25,732 bases of DNA from JBQTIU01 sp052387815 (lineage in GTDB: Bacteria; Pseudomonadota; Alphaproteobacteria; CACIAM-22H2), in contig JBQTIU010000067.1 of the NCBI GenBank assembly GCA_052387815.1, forward strand, positions 1 through 25,732, written 5' to 3'. The translations under genes were made by a program, and so were the position numbers. The stretch's first letter is position 1; each line of letters begins with the position of its first letter. Under the pieces are notes generated by a model, which had not been told where the DNA came from, did no database searches, and saw only the letters and a list, made by a program, of their open reading frames with translations. Shown piece by piece: positions 14,785 to 23,537 of the stretch.

Positions 14785-14990
14785 GCCCTCGCGAGGGGGC
14801 TTGGGTGGCGGCGACCGGTGGCGCCGTCGAAATGCCGGATTCGGCGCGATTCCCGCCCTTTTCGCCGCGGCCGTCGAGCTTGCCAGGCGGGCGATGCGCG
14901 CCTAGAATCCAAGCCGCCGCCGAATCGCGTCCGACGCGAGGATGTCCGGCCGTTCGCGCCGGCGAGTAAGCTCGTTCACGGAAGTCGGGT
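14785..14990. other. Gap between cdsA and rseP, usual place of dxr
   Basis: In many alphaproteobacteria dxr (about 1.2 kb, DXP reductoisomerase) sits here. These 206 bases contain no long open frame and nothing I can read as Dxr in any frame, such as its N-terminal GSTGSIG nucleotide motif. A weak imperfect GC hairpin at 14783-14802 follows the cdsA stop. A plausible rseP ribosome site (GGAAG) lies just before 14991. Confidence 0.5.
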
Positions 14991-16130
14991 ATGGGCATGG
15001 AGTTCATCGGCGGTCTCGCGACCTATCTGGTTCCCTTCCTCGTGGTGTTGACGGTCCTGGTCTTCGTCCACGAGCTCGGCCATTACGGGGTGGCGCGCTG
15101 GAACGGGGTCAGGGTCGAGGTGTTTTCGATCGGCTTCGGACCGGAGTTTTTCGGCTGGACCGACCGCGCCGGCACGCGCTGGAAGTTCAGCGCCATACCG
15201 CTCGGCGGGTACGTCAAGATGTTCGGCGACGTCGACGCCACGAGCGCGCCCGCGGCCGAGCTTGCAACCATGTCCCCGGCCGAGCGGGCGGTCTCCTTCC
15301 ATCACCAGCGCCTGTCCCGGCGCGTCGCCATCGTCGCCGCCGGGCCGATCGCCAATTTCATCTTCGCGGCGGTGGTCTTCGCCGGGGTTTTCGGCGTCGT
15401 CGGCCAGCCGTTCACGCCGCCAGACATCGGCGCCGTCGTGCCGGAAAGCGCCGCCGAGCGCGCCGGCATCCAGGCCGGCGACCGCGTGCTGCGGATCAAC
15501 GGCCAGCCTATCGAGCGCTTCGAGGAAATGCAGCGCATCATCCAGCTCAACCTCGAACACCCGCTCGACATCGTCGTGCTGCGCGCCGGGGCCGAGGTGG
15601 CGATGGTCGCGAGGCCGGTCGTCGTCGAAGAGACCGACCGCCTCGGCAATCGCCAGCGCGTGGCGCGAGTGGGGGTGCGGGGCGGTGGGATCGCCTTCGT
15701 GCGGCACGGACCGCTGGAGGCGATCTGGCGCGGCCTGGCGGAGACCTATGTCCAGACCGCGGGCACGCTCAAGGCGGTCGGGCAGATGATCGTCGGCCAG
15801 CGCACCGCCGAGGAGCTCGGCGGACCGATCCGCATCGCCCAGATGTCGGGCGAGGTGGCCCAGGGCGGCGTCACGAATTTGCTGGTGTTCATGGCGATCC
15901 TGTCGATCAATCTCGGGCTCATCAATTTCTTCCCGATCCCGATGCTCGATGGCGGTCATCTTTTGTTCTATCTGGTCGAAGCCGTGCGCGGACGGCCGCT
16001 GGGCCTACGGGCGCAGGAATACGGTTTCCGGATCGGGCTCGTTCTGGTATTGAGCCTGATGATGTTCGCCACCTGGAACGATCTTCTGCATTTGCGGGTC
16101 GTTCAATACCTGATCGGCTTGGTATCCTGA
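14991..16130 (+). CDS. rseP: Site-2 intramembrane zinc protease RseP
   Basis: RseP cleaves transmembrane substrates such as anti-sigma factors and remnant signal peptides within the inner membrane. The 379-residue product has the zinc motif HELGH (His27, Glu28, His31) in the first helix, the GPIANFIFAAVVFAGVFG helix, one visible PDZ domain (IGAVVPESAAERAGIQAGDR), and the third zinc ligand in PIPMLDGGHL (Asp320). E. coli RseP (450 residues) has two PDZ domains; here one is clear, as in many alphaproteobacterial homologues. The ATG at 14991 or the one at 14997 could start the protein. bamA follows 31 bases after the stop. Confidence 0.94.
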   Translation: MGMEFIGGLATYLVPFLVVLTVLVFVHELGHYGVARWNGVRVEVFSIGFGPEFFGWTDRAGTRWKFSAIPLGGYVKMFGDVDATSAPAAELATMSPAERAVSFHHQRLSRRVAIVAAGPIANFIFAAVVFAGVFGVVGQPFTPPDIGAVVPESAAERAGIQAGDRVLRINGQPIERFEEMQRIIQLNLEHPLDIVVLRAGAEVAMVARPVVVEETDRLGNRQRVARVGVRGGGIAFVRHGPLEAIWRGLAETYVQTAGTLKAVGQMIVGQRTAEELGGPIRIAQMSGEVAQGGVTNLLVFMAILSINLGLINFFPIPMLDGGHLLFYLVEAVRGRPLGLRAQEYGFRIGLVLVLSLMMFATWNDLLHLRVVQYLIGLVS

Positions 16131-16161
16131 GCAAGGCAACGCGCAATCCGAGGGGGCGAAT

Positions 16162-18444
16162 TTGCGGGTGTTTAGCCGGGCCATAGGGCAGCGCCTGGTG
16201 CTATGTCTGGCGCTGGGTTGGGCGGCCGAGGTCGCGGCGCAGGCGCGGCTCGGCGCGCTCATTCAGGACATCCGCGTCGAGGGCACCCAACGCATCGACC
16301 CCGCGACGGTGCTGTCGTACTTGCTCATTCGCGCCGGCGATGCCCCTGACGCCGACCGCCTCGACCGGTCCTTGAAGGCATTGTTCGCGACCGGGCTGTT
16401 CGCCGACGTGACCCTGCGCCAGGAGGGGGCTGCGCTGGTCGTGCGCGTGGTTGAGAACCCGATCATCAACCGCATTGCCTTCGAGGGCAACCGCAAGCTG
16501 TCCGACGATGTGCTCAATGCCGAGATCCAGCTCCGGCCGCGCGTCGTTTTCACCCGGACCAAGGTCCAGGGCGAGCTCAAGCGCATCCTCGAACTCTATC
16601 GTCGCAGCGGCCGGTTCGCGGCCACGGTCGAGCCCAAGGTCGTGCAGTTGCCGCAGAACCGGGTCGACCTGATCTTCGAGATCGACGAAGGGCCGGTCAC
16701 CTCGGTCAGGCGGATCAACTTCGTGGGCAATCGGCGGTTCAGCGACGGCCGGCTCCGCGACGCGATCCAGACCAAGGAAAGCCGTTGGTACCGCTTCCTG
16801 TCCACCGACGACACCTACGACCCCGATCGGCTGTCCTTCGACCGCGAGCTCCTGCGAAAATTCTATCTCGCGAATGGCTACGCGGATTTCCGGGTCGTCT
16901 CGGCGATCGCCGAATTGACGCCGGAGCGCGAAGGGTTTTATATCACCTTCACGATCGAGGAAGGCGAGCGGTACCGGTTCGGCGAAATCGACGTCATCTC
17001 GCAGATCCGCGACCTCGGGGTCGAGGAGCTCAAGGGGAAGGTCACCACGAAGGCGGGAGATTGGTACGACGCGGACAGGGTCGAAGCGTCGATCAACGCG
17101 CTCATCGACGCCGTCGGCACGCAGGGCTACGCCTTCGTCGACATCCGTCCCCGGATCAACCGCGATCGCGAAGCTAAGACGGTGGGGGTGACGTACGAAG
17201 TCCAAGAGGGCCCCCGGGTCTATGTCGAGCGGATCAACATCACCGGCAATGTGCGGACGCTCGACAAAGTTGTCCGGCGGGAATTCCGGCTGGTGGAGGG
17301 CGACGCCTTCAACACCGCGAAGCTCCGCCGCTCGCGCCAGCGCATTCGCAATCTGGGCCTCTTCGAGAAGGTCGAGGTCACCAATGTGGCCGGTGACACC
17401 CCGGACCGCACCGTCATCAACGTCGAGGTGCGCGAGAAATCGACGGGCGAGCTATCGTTCGGGGTCGGCTATTCGACGACCGACGGCGCACTTGGCGACA
17501 TCGGCATCCGCGAGCGCAATCTGCTGGGCCGCGGCCAGGATCTGCGCCTCGGCCTGACCGTGTCCCAGCGCCGCCAGCAGATCGACTTGAGCTTCACGGA
17601 GCCGTATTTCCTCGACAAGAACATGTCCGCCGGATTCGACCTGTTCCGGGTCGTGCGCGACCAGCGGCGCGAAAGCAGCTTCGACCAGAGGACCACGGGA
17701 TTCGGGCTTCGCACCGGCTACCAGATCACCGAAACTCTACGCCAGACGCTGCGCTACACCTTGCGCGAGGACGAAGTCGTCAATGTCCAGCCCAACGCCT
17801 CGCGGTTCGTCCGCGAACAGGCGGGGTCGACCGTATCGTCGATCTTCGGGCAGGAACTTCTCTACGACCGGCGCGACGACCGCTTCGACCCCACCGAGGG
17901 CTATTACCTGCGCCTCGCCAACGACCTCGCCGGGGCCGGCGGCAACGTCGCCTTCCACCGCTCGCGGTTCGGCGCGGGAACGTATTATCCGGTCGACGAC
18001 GAGTGGGTCGCCGGCTTGACCGGCGAGGTCGGATACATGGCCGGGTTCGGCGAGCGCACCCGCATCCAGCACCGCTTCTATCTCGGCGGCGAGAATCTGC
18101 GCGGCTTCGCGTCGGCGGGCACGGGGCCGCGTGACATCGTTACGCAGGACTCGCTCGGCGGTAACGAGTTCTTCGCCGGGTCGGCGGAACTCTCGTTCCC
18201 CACCGGGCTGCCCAAGGAACTCGGCATTCGCGGCAAGCTGTTCTCGGATTTCGGTACCTTGAACGACCCCGACTCCTCGGGCCCGGAGATCAGGGACACC
18301 GATCTCATTCGCGTCTCGGTCGGCGTCGGCGCCCAGTGGCGCTCGCCGTTCGGCCCGATCCGCGTCAGTTTCGCCAAGGCGGTGCGCAAGGAGAGTTTCG
18401 ACCGCACCGAACTCTTCCGCTTCAGCTTCGGATCGCGATTCTAG
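16162..18444 (+). CDS. bamA: Outer membrane protein assembly factor BamA
   Basis: BamA is the core of the BAM complex that folds beta-barrel proteins into the outer membrane. The 760-residue product has a signal peptide (RLVLCLALGWAAEVAAQA), five POTRA domains to about residue 420 (repeats such as IRVEGTQRIDP, IAFEGNRKLSD, INFVGNRRFSD, INITGNVRTLD), and a C-terminal barrel. The conserved loop-6 motif appears as NLRGF with Arg647, and the last residue is Phe (FRFSFGSRF), as required for barrel assembly. No ATG is available: TTG at 16162 follows AGGGGG at 16151-16156, with GTG at 16168 as the alternative. It is sandwiched between rseP and skp in the standard order. Confidence 0.95.
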   Translation: MRVFSRAIGQRLVLCLALGWAAEVAAQARLGALIQDIRVEGTQRIDPATVLSYLLIRAGDAPDADRLDRSLKALFATGLFADVTLRQEGAALVVRVVENPIINRIAFEGNRKLSDDVLNAEIQLRPRVVFTRTKVQGELKRILELYRRSGRFAATVEPKVVQLPQNRVDLIFEIDEGPVTSVRRINFVGNRRFSDGRLRDAIQTKESRWYRFLSTDDTYDPDRLSFDRELLRKFYLANGYADFRVVSAIAELTPEREGFYITFTIEEGERYRFGEIDVISQIRDLGVEELKGKVTTKAGDWYDADRVEASINALIDAVGTQGYAFVDIRPRINRDREAKTVGVTYEVQEGPRVYVERINITGNVRTLDKVVRREFRLVEGDAFNTAKLRRSRQRIRNLGLFEKVEVTNVAGDTPDRTVINVEVREKSTGELSFGVGYSTTDGALGDIGIRERNLLGRGQDLRLGLTVSQRRQQIDLSFTEPYFLDKNMSAGFDLFRVVRDQRRESSFDQRTTGFGLRTGYQITETLRQTLRYTLREDEVVNVQPNASRFVREQAGSTVSSIFGQELLYDRRDDRFDPTEGYYLRLANDLAGAGGNVAFHRSRFGAGTYYPVDDEWVAGLTGEVGYMAGFGERTRIQHRFYLGGENLRGFASAGTGPRDIVTQDSLGGNEFFAGSAELSFPTGLPKELGIRGKLFSDFGTLNDPDSSGPEIRDTDLIRVSVGVGAQWRSPFGPIRVSFAKAVRKESFDRTELFRFSFGSRF

Positions 18445-18497
18445 AGATGCGTTTCGCAACCCGCTCGGCGGCGATGAGGCGCTGCGGATTGGCGACT

Positions 18498-18514
18498 GTA
18501 GGGGCAGCCCCTAC
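18498..18514. repeat. Perfect inverted repeat between bamA and skp
   Basis: A 17-base odd palindrome (GTAGGGGCAGCCCCTAC) forms a 7-bp stem with a three-base loop. It sits mid-way in the 153-base gap after bamA. It lacks a T-run, so it is not a classical terminator; it could be an mRNA-stabilising hairpin or a REP-like repeat unit. No second copy was seen in the window. Confidence 0.5.
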
Positions 18515-18597
18515 GGATCGTTGGTTGGCACCCCGGTCTCGCGTTGGCGCACCCCGCGGGCGATAACGCGATCCCGGATATCAAGGATGGGCGGACC

Positions 18598-19221
18598 ATG
18601 AAACAGGTGAAGAAGGCGGCGATGTTTTGGGGCCTCTTGGCCCTCCTGGCGGCGGCCCCACCGGCGGCTCTCGCCCAGCAACCGCCGGCGCGCCCGGCCC
18701 AACCGGCGCCGCGGGCGCCGGCCCAGTCTCCAGTCGAGCTGCCACCCACCAACTCCGTGGTGGTCGTGGTGGATGTGAACCTGATCATGCGCGACTCGGC
18801 CGCCGCGCTTGTGGTTCGCAACCAGATCGAGCGCCAGCGCACGACCTATCAGGCGGAGATCGCGAAGCAGGAGAACGAGCTGCGCAATGCCGATCAGGAA
18901 CTGTCGCGCCAGCGTACCATCCTGTCGGCCGAGGCCTTCGCGCAGAAACGACGGGAGCTCGAAAAACGCGTCACTGACGCCCAGCAGATCGTCCAGAACC
19001 GGCGCCGCGCCCTCGACCAGGCCTTCGGCACCTCCATGCAGCAGGTCGAACAAGCCATGATCGACGTGATCGCCGAGATCCTGGCCGAGCGCAACTACCT
19101 GGTGGTGCTGCCCAAGTCCCAAGTGGTGATGGTCCAGACCGCGTTCGAAATCACCGCGGAAGTGCTGACGCGGATCAACCGCAAGCTGCCGACGGTCGCC
19201 GTCACAATCCCGCAGAATTGA
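18598..19221 (+). CDS. skp: Periplasmic OmpH/Skp family chaperone
   Basis: Skp-type chaperones hold unfolded outer-membrane proteins in the periplasm on the way to BamA, whose gene precedes it. From the ATG at 18598 the product is 207 residues with a signal peptide (MKQVKKAAMFWGLLALLAAA...) cleaved near ALAQ. A Pro/Ala-rich stretch of about 25 residues follows, then a beta strand (VVVVVDVNLIMRDS), long Gln/Glu/Arg-rich coiled-coil helices (about residues 70-150), and a closing domain with YLVVLPKSQVVMV. The OmpH layout is clear. The frame is open to 18544 upstream, but only 18598 puts the signal peptide at the N-terminus. lpxD starts 9 bases after the stop. Confidence 0.88.
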   Translation: MKQVKKAAMFWGLLALLAAAPPAALAQQPPARPAQPAPRAPAQSPVELPPTNSVVVVVDVNLIMRDSAAALVVRNQIERQRTTYQAEIAKQENELRNADQELSRQRTILSAEAFAQKRRELEKRVTDAQQIVQNRRRALDQAFGTSMQQVEQAMIDVIAEILAERNYLVVLPKSQVVMVQTAFEITAEVLTRINRKLPTVAVTIPQN

Positions 19222-19230
19222 GCTTGGGCG

Positions 19231-20253
19231 ATGGCCGATCCCCGGTTCTACGCGGCGAGCGGCCCGTTCGCGCTCGAGCGGGTCGCGGAAATCGCCGGCG
19301 CCGCGCTCGGCACGGGCGCCGATCCGGCCGCCCTGTTGCGCGGTGTGGCTTCGCTCGAGGCCGCGGGACCGGAGGAGGTGAGTTTCCTCGACAACCGGCG
19401 TTACGTCGTCGCCTTCGCCGCGAGCCGAGCCGGAGCGTGCCTCGTCCGTCCCGAGCATGCCGCGCGCGCGCCCGCCGGCATGGCCCTTCTCCTCACCGAG
19501 ACGCCCTACAAGGGGTACGCGCGGGTCGCCCGGCTGTTCCATCCCGAGCCGGAGGTCAAGCCCGGCATCCACCCCGCCGCCACGGTGCATCCCGAGGCGC
19601 GTCTCGGCCCCGGTGTATCGGTTGACGCTGGGGCGGTGATCGGGGGGCGAGCCGAGGTCGGCGCCGGCTCGCGGATCGGCCCCAATGCCGTGATCGGAGA
19701 GGGGGTGGCGATCGGCGAGGCGTGCACGATCGGGGCCAATGCCACATTGTCGCACTGTCTCCTCGGCGCTCGGGTCGTCGTCTATCCGGGCGCCTGCATC
19801 GGGCAGGACGGATTTGGATTCGCGATGGAGCGGACCGGCCACGTCAAGGTCCCGCAGCTCGGCCGGGTGCTAATCGGCGACGACGTCGAGATCGGCGCCA
19901 ACACGTGCGTCGATCGCGGCAGCGCTTCGGACACCGTGATCGGAGCCGGTTGCATGATTGATAATTTGGTGCAGATCGGGCACAACGTCCGGCTGGGGCG
20001 CGGCTGCGTGCTGATCGGCCAGGTCGGCATTTCCGGTTCGACCAGGCTCGACGACCTCGTGGTCGTCGGGGGGCAGGGCGGGCTCGCCGGCCACCTTCAT
20101 ATCGGTGCCGGCGCACGGATCGCGGCGCGGAGCGGGGTCCACCGCGACATTGCGGCGGGCCAAGAGGTCGGCGGCTCGCCGGCGGTTCCGATCGGTGCGT
20201 GGCGCCGCCAGGTCGCGATCCTCAAGCGGCTGGGGCAACGGAAGGGCGATTAG
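19231..20253 (+). CDS. lpxD: UDP-3-O-acyl-glucosamine N-acyltransferase
   Basis: LpxD adds the second hydroxyacyl chain, from acyl-ACP, in lipid A synthesis. The 340-residue product has the N-terminal uridine-binding domain (ASLEAAGPEEVSFLDNRRY-type segment around 40-58) and a left-handed beta helix of hexapeptide repeats from about residue 110. The catalytic His is His251 in NLVQIGHNVRLG, followed by GISGSTRLDDLVVVGGQGGL and AGHLHIG. The C-terminal helices are present, and the length matches the family. It starts 9 bases after skp and is followed by fabZ after 3 bases. Confidence 0.96.
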   Translation: MADPRFYAASGPFALERVAEIAGAALGTGADPAALLRGVASLEAAGPEEVSFLDNRRYVVAFAASRAGACLVRPEHAARAPAGMALLLTETPYKGYARVARLFHPEPEVKPGIHPAATVHPEARLGPGVSVDAGAVIGGRAEVGAGSRIGPNAVIGEGVAIGEACTIGANATLSHCLLGARVVVYPGACIGQDGFGFAMERTGHVKVPQLGRVLIGDDVEIGANTCVDRGSASDTVIGAGCMIDNLVQIGHNVRLGRGCVLIGQVGISGSTRLDDLVVVGGQGGLAGHLHIGAGARIAARSGVHRDIAAGQEVGGSPAVPIGAWRRQVAILKRLGQRKGD

Positions 20254-20256
20254 GCC

Positions 20257-20724
20257 ATGGAAGCGAAGACCGCCGACAGGCCCGGCGTGGTGATCGACAT
20301 CGAGCGGATCATGCAGATGATCCCGCATCGGTTCCCGTTCCTGATGATCGACCGGGTAATCGACGTGGTCGCCGATGAACGCGCGACCGGGATCAAGAAC
20401 GTGTCGATCAACGAGCCTTTCTTCCAGGGCCATTTCCCGCGCCGGCCCGTGATGCCCGGCGTGCTGATCGTCGAGGTCATGGCCCAGACGGCGGCGGTCC
20501 TGGTCGTTCATACGCTGGGACCCGGCGCCGAGGGCAAGCTCGTGTACTTCATGACGGTCGACAATGCGCGCTTTCGTCGCCCCGTGGTGCCCGGCGACAC
20601 GCTCCACGTCCACGTCGTCAAGGAGCGCAACCGCGCCAACGTCTGGAAATTCAGGGCCGAAGCCAAGGTCGGCGACACGCTGGTGGCGGAAGCCACCTAC
20701 GCCGCCATGATCATGGACGATTGA
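20257..20724 (+). CDS. fabZ: (3R)-hydroxyacyl-ACP dehydratase FabZ
   Basis: FabZ dehydrates 3-hydroxyacyl-ACP in fatty-acid elongation and competes with LpxA/LpxD for the same hydroxyacyl-ACP pool, which explains its place in the lpx cluster. The 155-residue hot-dog-fold protein shows IPHRFPFLMIDRV, the catalytic His59 in FFQGHFPRRPVMPGVL, and the catalytic Glu73 in IVEVMAQTAA. The start lies 3 bases after lpxD. Its stop overlaps the lpxA start by one base (TGATG). Confidence 0.97.
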   Translation: MEAKTADRPGVVIDIERIMQMIPHRFPFLMIDRVIDVVADERATGIKNVSINEPFFQGHFPRRPVMPGVLIVEVMAQTAAVLVVHTLGPGAEGKLVYFMTVDNARFRRPVVPGDTLHVHVVKERNRANVWKFRAEAKVGDTLVAEATYAAMIMDD

Positions 20725-21524
20725 TGGCCCGCATCCATCCGACGGCGATCGTCGCACCCGGGGCCCGCATCGACGACAGCGTCAAGATCGGTCCCTACTG
20801 CATCGTCGGCGCCGAGGTCGAGCTCGCCCAGGGGGTCGAACTCGAATCCCATGTCGTGATCGCCGGCCGGACCAAGATCGGGGCGGGAACGCGGGTCTAT
20901 CCCTTCGCCTCGCTCGGCCATCCGCCCCAGGATCTCAAATACAAGGGCGAGCCGTCGGGCCTCGCCATCGGAGCCTACAACATCATCCGCGAATACGTTA
21001 CCATGCACCCCGGCACGGCGGGCGGCGGCATGCTGACGCGGGTCGGCAGCCACGGTTTGTTCATGGTCGGCGTCCATATCGCGCATGACTGCAAGGTCGG
21101 CGACCACGTGGTGATGGCGAACAGCGCCACGCTCGGCGGCCACGTCGAGGTCGGGGACTACGCCACCCTGGGCGGGCTGGTGGGCGTGCACCAATACGTG
21201 CGCATCGGACACCACGCCATGATCGGCGGCATGTCGGGCGTCGACAACGACGTCATCCCCTTCGGCTCGGCGATGGGCGAGCGGGCGCGCCTCTCGGGAC
21301 TCAACATCGTCGGCTTGAAGCGGCGCGGGTTCTCGCGCGAGGACCTGCATGACCTGCGCACCGCCTATCGACTGCTCTTCGCCCAGGAAGGAACGATGGC
21401 CGAGCGCATCGAGGATGTCGCCGGACTTTACAAGGACAGCCGGCCGGTGATGGACCTCGTCGAGTTCATCCGCATGGACTCGACGCGCAGCATCTGCCAG
21501 CCGAAAACCAGCCATGCCGCCTAA
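20724..21524 (+). CDS. lpxA: UDP-GlcNAc O-acyltransferase LpxA
   Basis: LpxA catalyses the first step of lipid A synthesis, acylating the sugar of UDP-GlcNAc (or its 3-amino analogue in some bacteria). The 266-residue product is a left-handed beta helix with catalytic His121 in GVHIAHDCKVGDH (His118 next to it), LGHPPQDLKYKGE, and the C-terminal GLNIVGLKRRGFSREDLHDL. The ATG at 20724 overlaps the fabZ stop; an in-frame TTG at 20721 would add one residue. The gene's last 11 bases overlap lpxI. Whether it uses an ester or an amide acceptor cannot be decided without alignment to characterised enzymes. Confidence 0.96.
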   Translation: MARIHPTAIVAPGARIDDSVKIGPYCIVGAEVELAQGVELESHVVIAGRTKIGAGTRVYPFASLGHPPQDLKYKGEPSGLAIGAYNIIREYVTMHPGTAGGGMLTRVGSHGLFMVGVHIAHDCKVGDHVVMANSATLGGHVEVGDYATLGGLVGVHQYVRIGHHAMIGGMSGVDNDVIPFGSAMGERARLSGLNIVGLKRRGFSREDLHDLRTAYRLLFAQEGTMAERIEDVAGLYKDSRPVMDLVEFIRMDSTRSICQPKTSHAA

Positions 21525-22335
21525 ACTCGGCGTTCTGGCCGGCGGCGGCCAGTTGCCAGCCCAGGTGATCGAAGCGTGTCGCGCGACGGGGCGCGATTTC
21601 TTCGTCCTCGCCTTCTCGGGCCAGACCGATCCCGGAACGGTGCGCGATGTCCCGCATGCCTGGGTGAGGCTCGGCGAGGTGGGCGAGGCGTTGCGCCAGT
21701 TGCGCCGCGCGGGCGTGGACGAGATCGTGCTCGCCGGGCCGGTGCGACGCCCGGGGCTCGCCGAACTTCGGCCCGACTGGCGGGGCGCCCTATTCCTCGC
21801 CAAGGTGGGGGTCAAGGGCGCGGGCGATGACGGACTGCTGTCGGCCGTCGTCCGCGAGCTCGAGGACGAAGGGTTTCGGGTGGTCGGCGCCGACGACGTG
21901 TTCGCGGAATTGCGGACCCCCTTGGGGCCGTGCGGGAGCCTCGTCCCGGAGGCGGGCGCCGAGCGCGACATCGCGCGCGCGATATCCGTGCTGTGCGCGA
22001 TCGGCCCCTTGGATATCGGCCAGGCGGCGGTCGTCCAGCAAGGGATCGTGCTGGGGGTCGAGGCCATCGAGGGCACCGATGCGCTCATCGAGCGCTGCGC
22101 GGCGTTGCGACGGCCGGGGCCGGGCGGCGTCCTGGTCAAGATCGCCAAGCCAGGCCAAGAGCGCCGCGTCGACTTGCCGACCGTCGGGCCGGCCACGGTC
22201 GCCAAGGCTGGGGTGGCGGGCCTGGCCGGCATTGGGCTCGAGGCCGGCGGATCGCTGATCATCGACCGGGCGGGGGTGGCGCGCGCCGCCGATGCCGCCG
22301 GCCTGTTCGTCGTCGGCGTCCCGGTCCCCTCATGA
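21514..22335 (+). CDS. lpxI: UDP-2,3-diacylglucosamine pyrophosphatase LpxI
   Basis: LpxI hydrolyses UDP-2,3-diacylglucosamine to lipid X and UMP, replacing LpxH in alphaproteobacteria such as Caulobacter. The 273-residue DUF1009 product starts LGVLAGGGQLPAQVIEACR and has AGPVRRPGLAELRPDWR, GDDGLLSAVVRELE and QQGIVLGVEAIEGTD. The probable catalytic Asp220 lies in RRVDLPTVGPATV, corresponding to the essential aspartate of Caulobacter LpxI. It overlaps lpxA by 11 bases and lpxB by 4 (ATGA). Confidence 0.94.
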   Translation: MPPKLGVLAGGGQLPAQVIEACRATGRDFFVLAFSGQTDPGTVRDVPHAWVRLGEVGEALRQLRRAGVDEIVLAGPVRRPGLAELRPDWRGALFLAKVGVKGAGDDGLLSAVVRELEDEGFRVVGADDVFAELRTPLGPCGSLVPEAGAERDIARAISVLCAIGPLDIGQAAVVQQGIVLGVEAIEGTDALIERCAALRRPGPGGVLVKIAKPGQERRVDLPTVGPATVAKAGVAGLAGIGLEAGGSLIIDRAGVARAADAAGLFVVGVPVPS

Positions 22336-23534
22336 CCGGGGGGCCGGACGCGCCAGCCTCGCGGGTCAAGATTTTCCTCATCGCCGGCGAGCCGTCCGGC
22401 GACGTCCTCGGGGCCAAGCTCATGGCGGCGCTCAAACGCACCGCCGACGGGCTCGTCTGCGTCGGCGTCGGCGGCGAGCGCATGGCGGCCGAAGGCCTCG
22501 AGAGCCTCTACCCGCTCGACGACATCGCGATCATGGGGCTGACCGAGGTCGTCCGGCGCTTGGCCCGCTTGCGCCGGCGCCTCGACGACACCGTCCAGGC
22601 GATCCGGCGCGAGCGGCCCGCGGCCGTGGTGACCATCGATTCGCCGAGCTTCTCCTTGCGCGTCTCCAGCCGGGTCCGGGGCACCGGCGTCAAGCGCATC
22701 CATTACGTCGCCCCGCAACTGTGGGCGTGGCGGCCGGGACGGGCGCGACGATTGGCGCGCCAGACCGACCACCTCATGGCGCTGCTGCCCTTCGAGCCCG
22801 AGTTCTTCGCGCGGCTCGGGGTGCCCTGCACCTATGTCGGCCATCCGGTCATCGAGGATGCAGTGGCGCCGGCGGACCGGCCGGCGCATGCGCGCGCCTT
22901 CCGTGCGCGCTACGGCATCGACCCGGAGGCCAAGCTCGTGGCCGTTCTGCCCGGTAGCCGCGCCGACCTGGTGCGGCGAATGTTGCCCGTCTTCGCCGCG
23001 GCGGTCGGACTGTTGTCGGCCCGCATCAAGCGGCTTCACGTGGTGCTGCCCACCGTCGCCTTGAGCGCCGATCTGGTGGCGGCGGCGGGTTGGCCCGTGT
23101 CGCGAACCATCGTCGAGGAGCCCGCCGACAAGCGCGATGCCTTGCTGGCCGCGGACGCGGGCTTGACCGTCTCCGGGACCGCGACCCTGGAGCTCGCCGT
23201 CGCCGGCCTGCCGATGGTCGTCGCCTACAAGGTGAGCCGGCTGAGCGGCTTTCTCGTACGCCGCCTCATCCGCGTGCCCCACGTGGCGATGCCCAATCTC
23301 GTGATCGGGCGCCAGCTGGTGCCGGAGCTTCTGCAAGAGGACTGCCGGCCGGCCCGCATCGCCGCCGAGCTCGGGCGATTGATCGACGACCCGGCGGCGG
23401 CGGCGGGCCAGCGCCAGGGCCTCGCCGAGATCCGCGCCCGGCTCGGGCGCGACGGTCCGACCCCCAGCGAGCGGGCAGCCCGCGTGGTCCTGGCGGCGAT
23501 CGGCGCCCGCCCCGCCGATGCGAGTGGAGCTTGA
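22332..23534 (+). CDS. lpxB: Lipid-A-disaccharide synthase
   Basis: LpxB joins UDP-diacylglucosamine and lipid X into the beta-1,6-linked disaccharide of lipid A at the inner-membrane surface (glycosyltransferase family 19). The 400-residue product has AGEPSGDVLGAKLM at about 18-31, VGVGGERMAAEGLESLYPL, IDSPSFSLRVSSRVR, HYVAPQLWAWRPGRARR, and the nucleotide-binding PGSRADLVRRMLPVF and SGTATLELAVAGLPMVVAYK. The ATG at 22332 overlaps the lpxI stop as ATGA. The hydrolase gene begins 3 bases after its stop, with GGAG inside the lpxB end. Confidence 0.97.
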   Translation: MTGGPDAPASRVKIFLIAGEPSGDVLGAKLMAALKRTADGLVCVGVGGERMAAEGLESLYPLDDIAIMGLTEVVRRLARLRRRLDDTVQAIRRERPAAVVTIDSPSFSLRVSSRVRGTGVKRIHYVAPQLWAWRPGRARRLARQTDHLMALLPFEPEFFARLGVPCTYVGHPVIEDAVAPADRPAHARAFRARYGIDPEAKLVAVLPGSRADLVRRMLPVFAAAVGLLSARIKRLHVVLPTVALSADLVAAAGWPVSRTIVEEPADKRDALLAADAGLTVSGTATLELAVAGLPMVVAYKVSRLSGFLVRRLIRVPHVAMPNLVIGRQLVPELLQEDCRPARIAAELGRLIDDPAAAAGQRQGLAEIRARLGRDGPTPSERAARVVLAAIGARPADASGA

Positions 23535-23537
23535 CGC

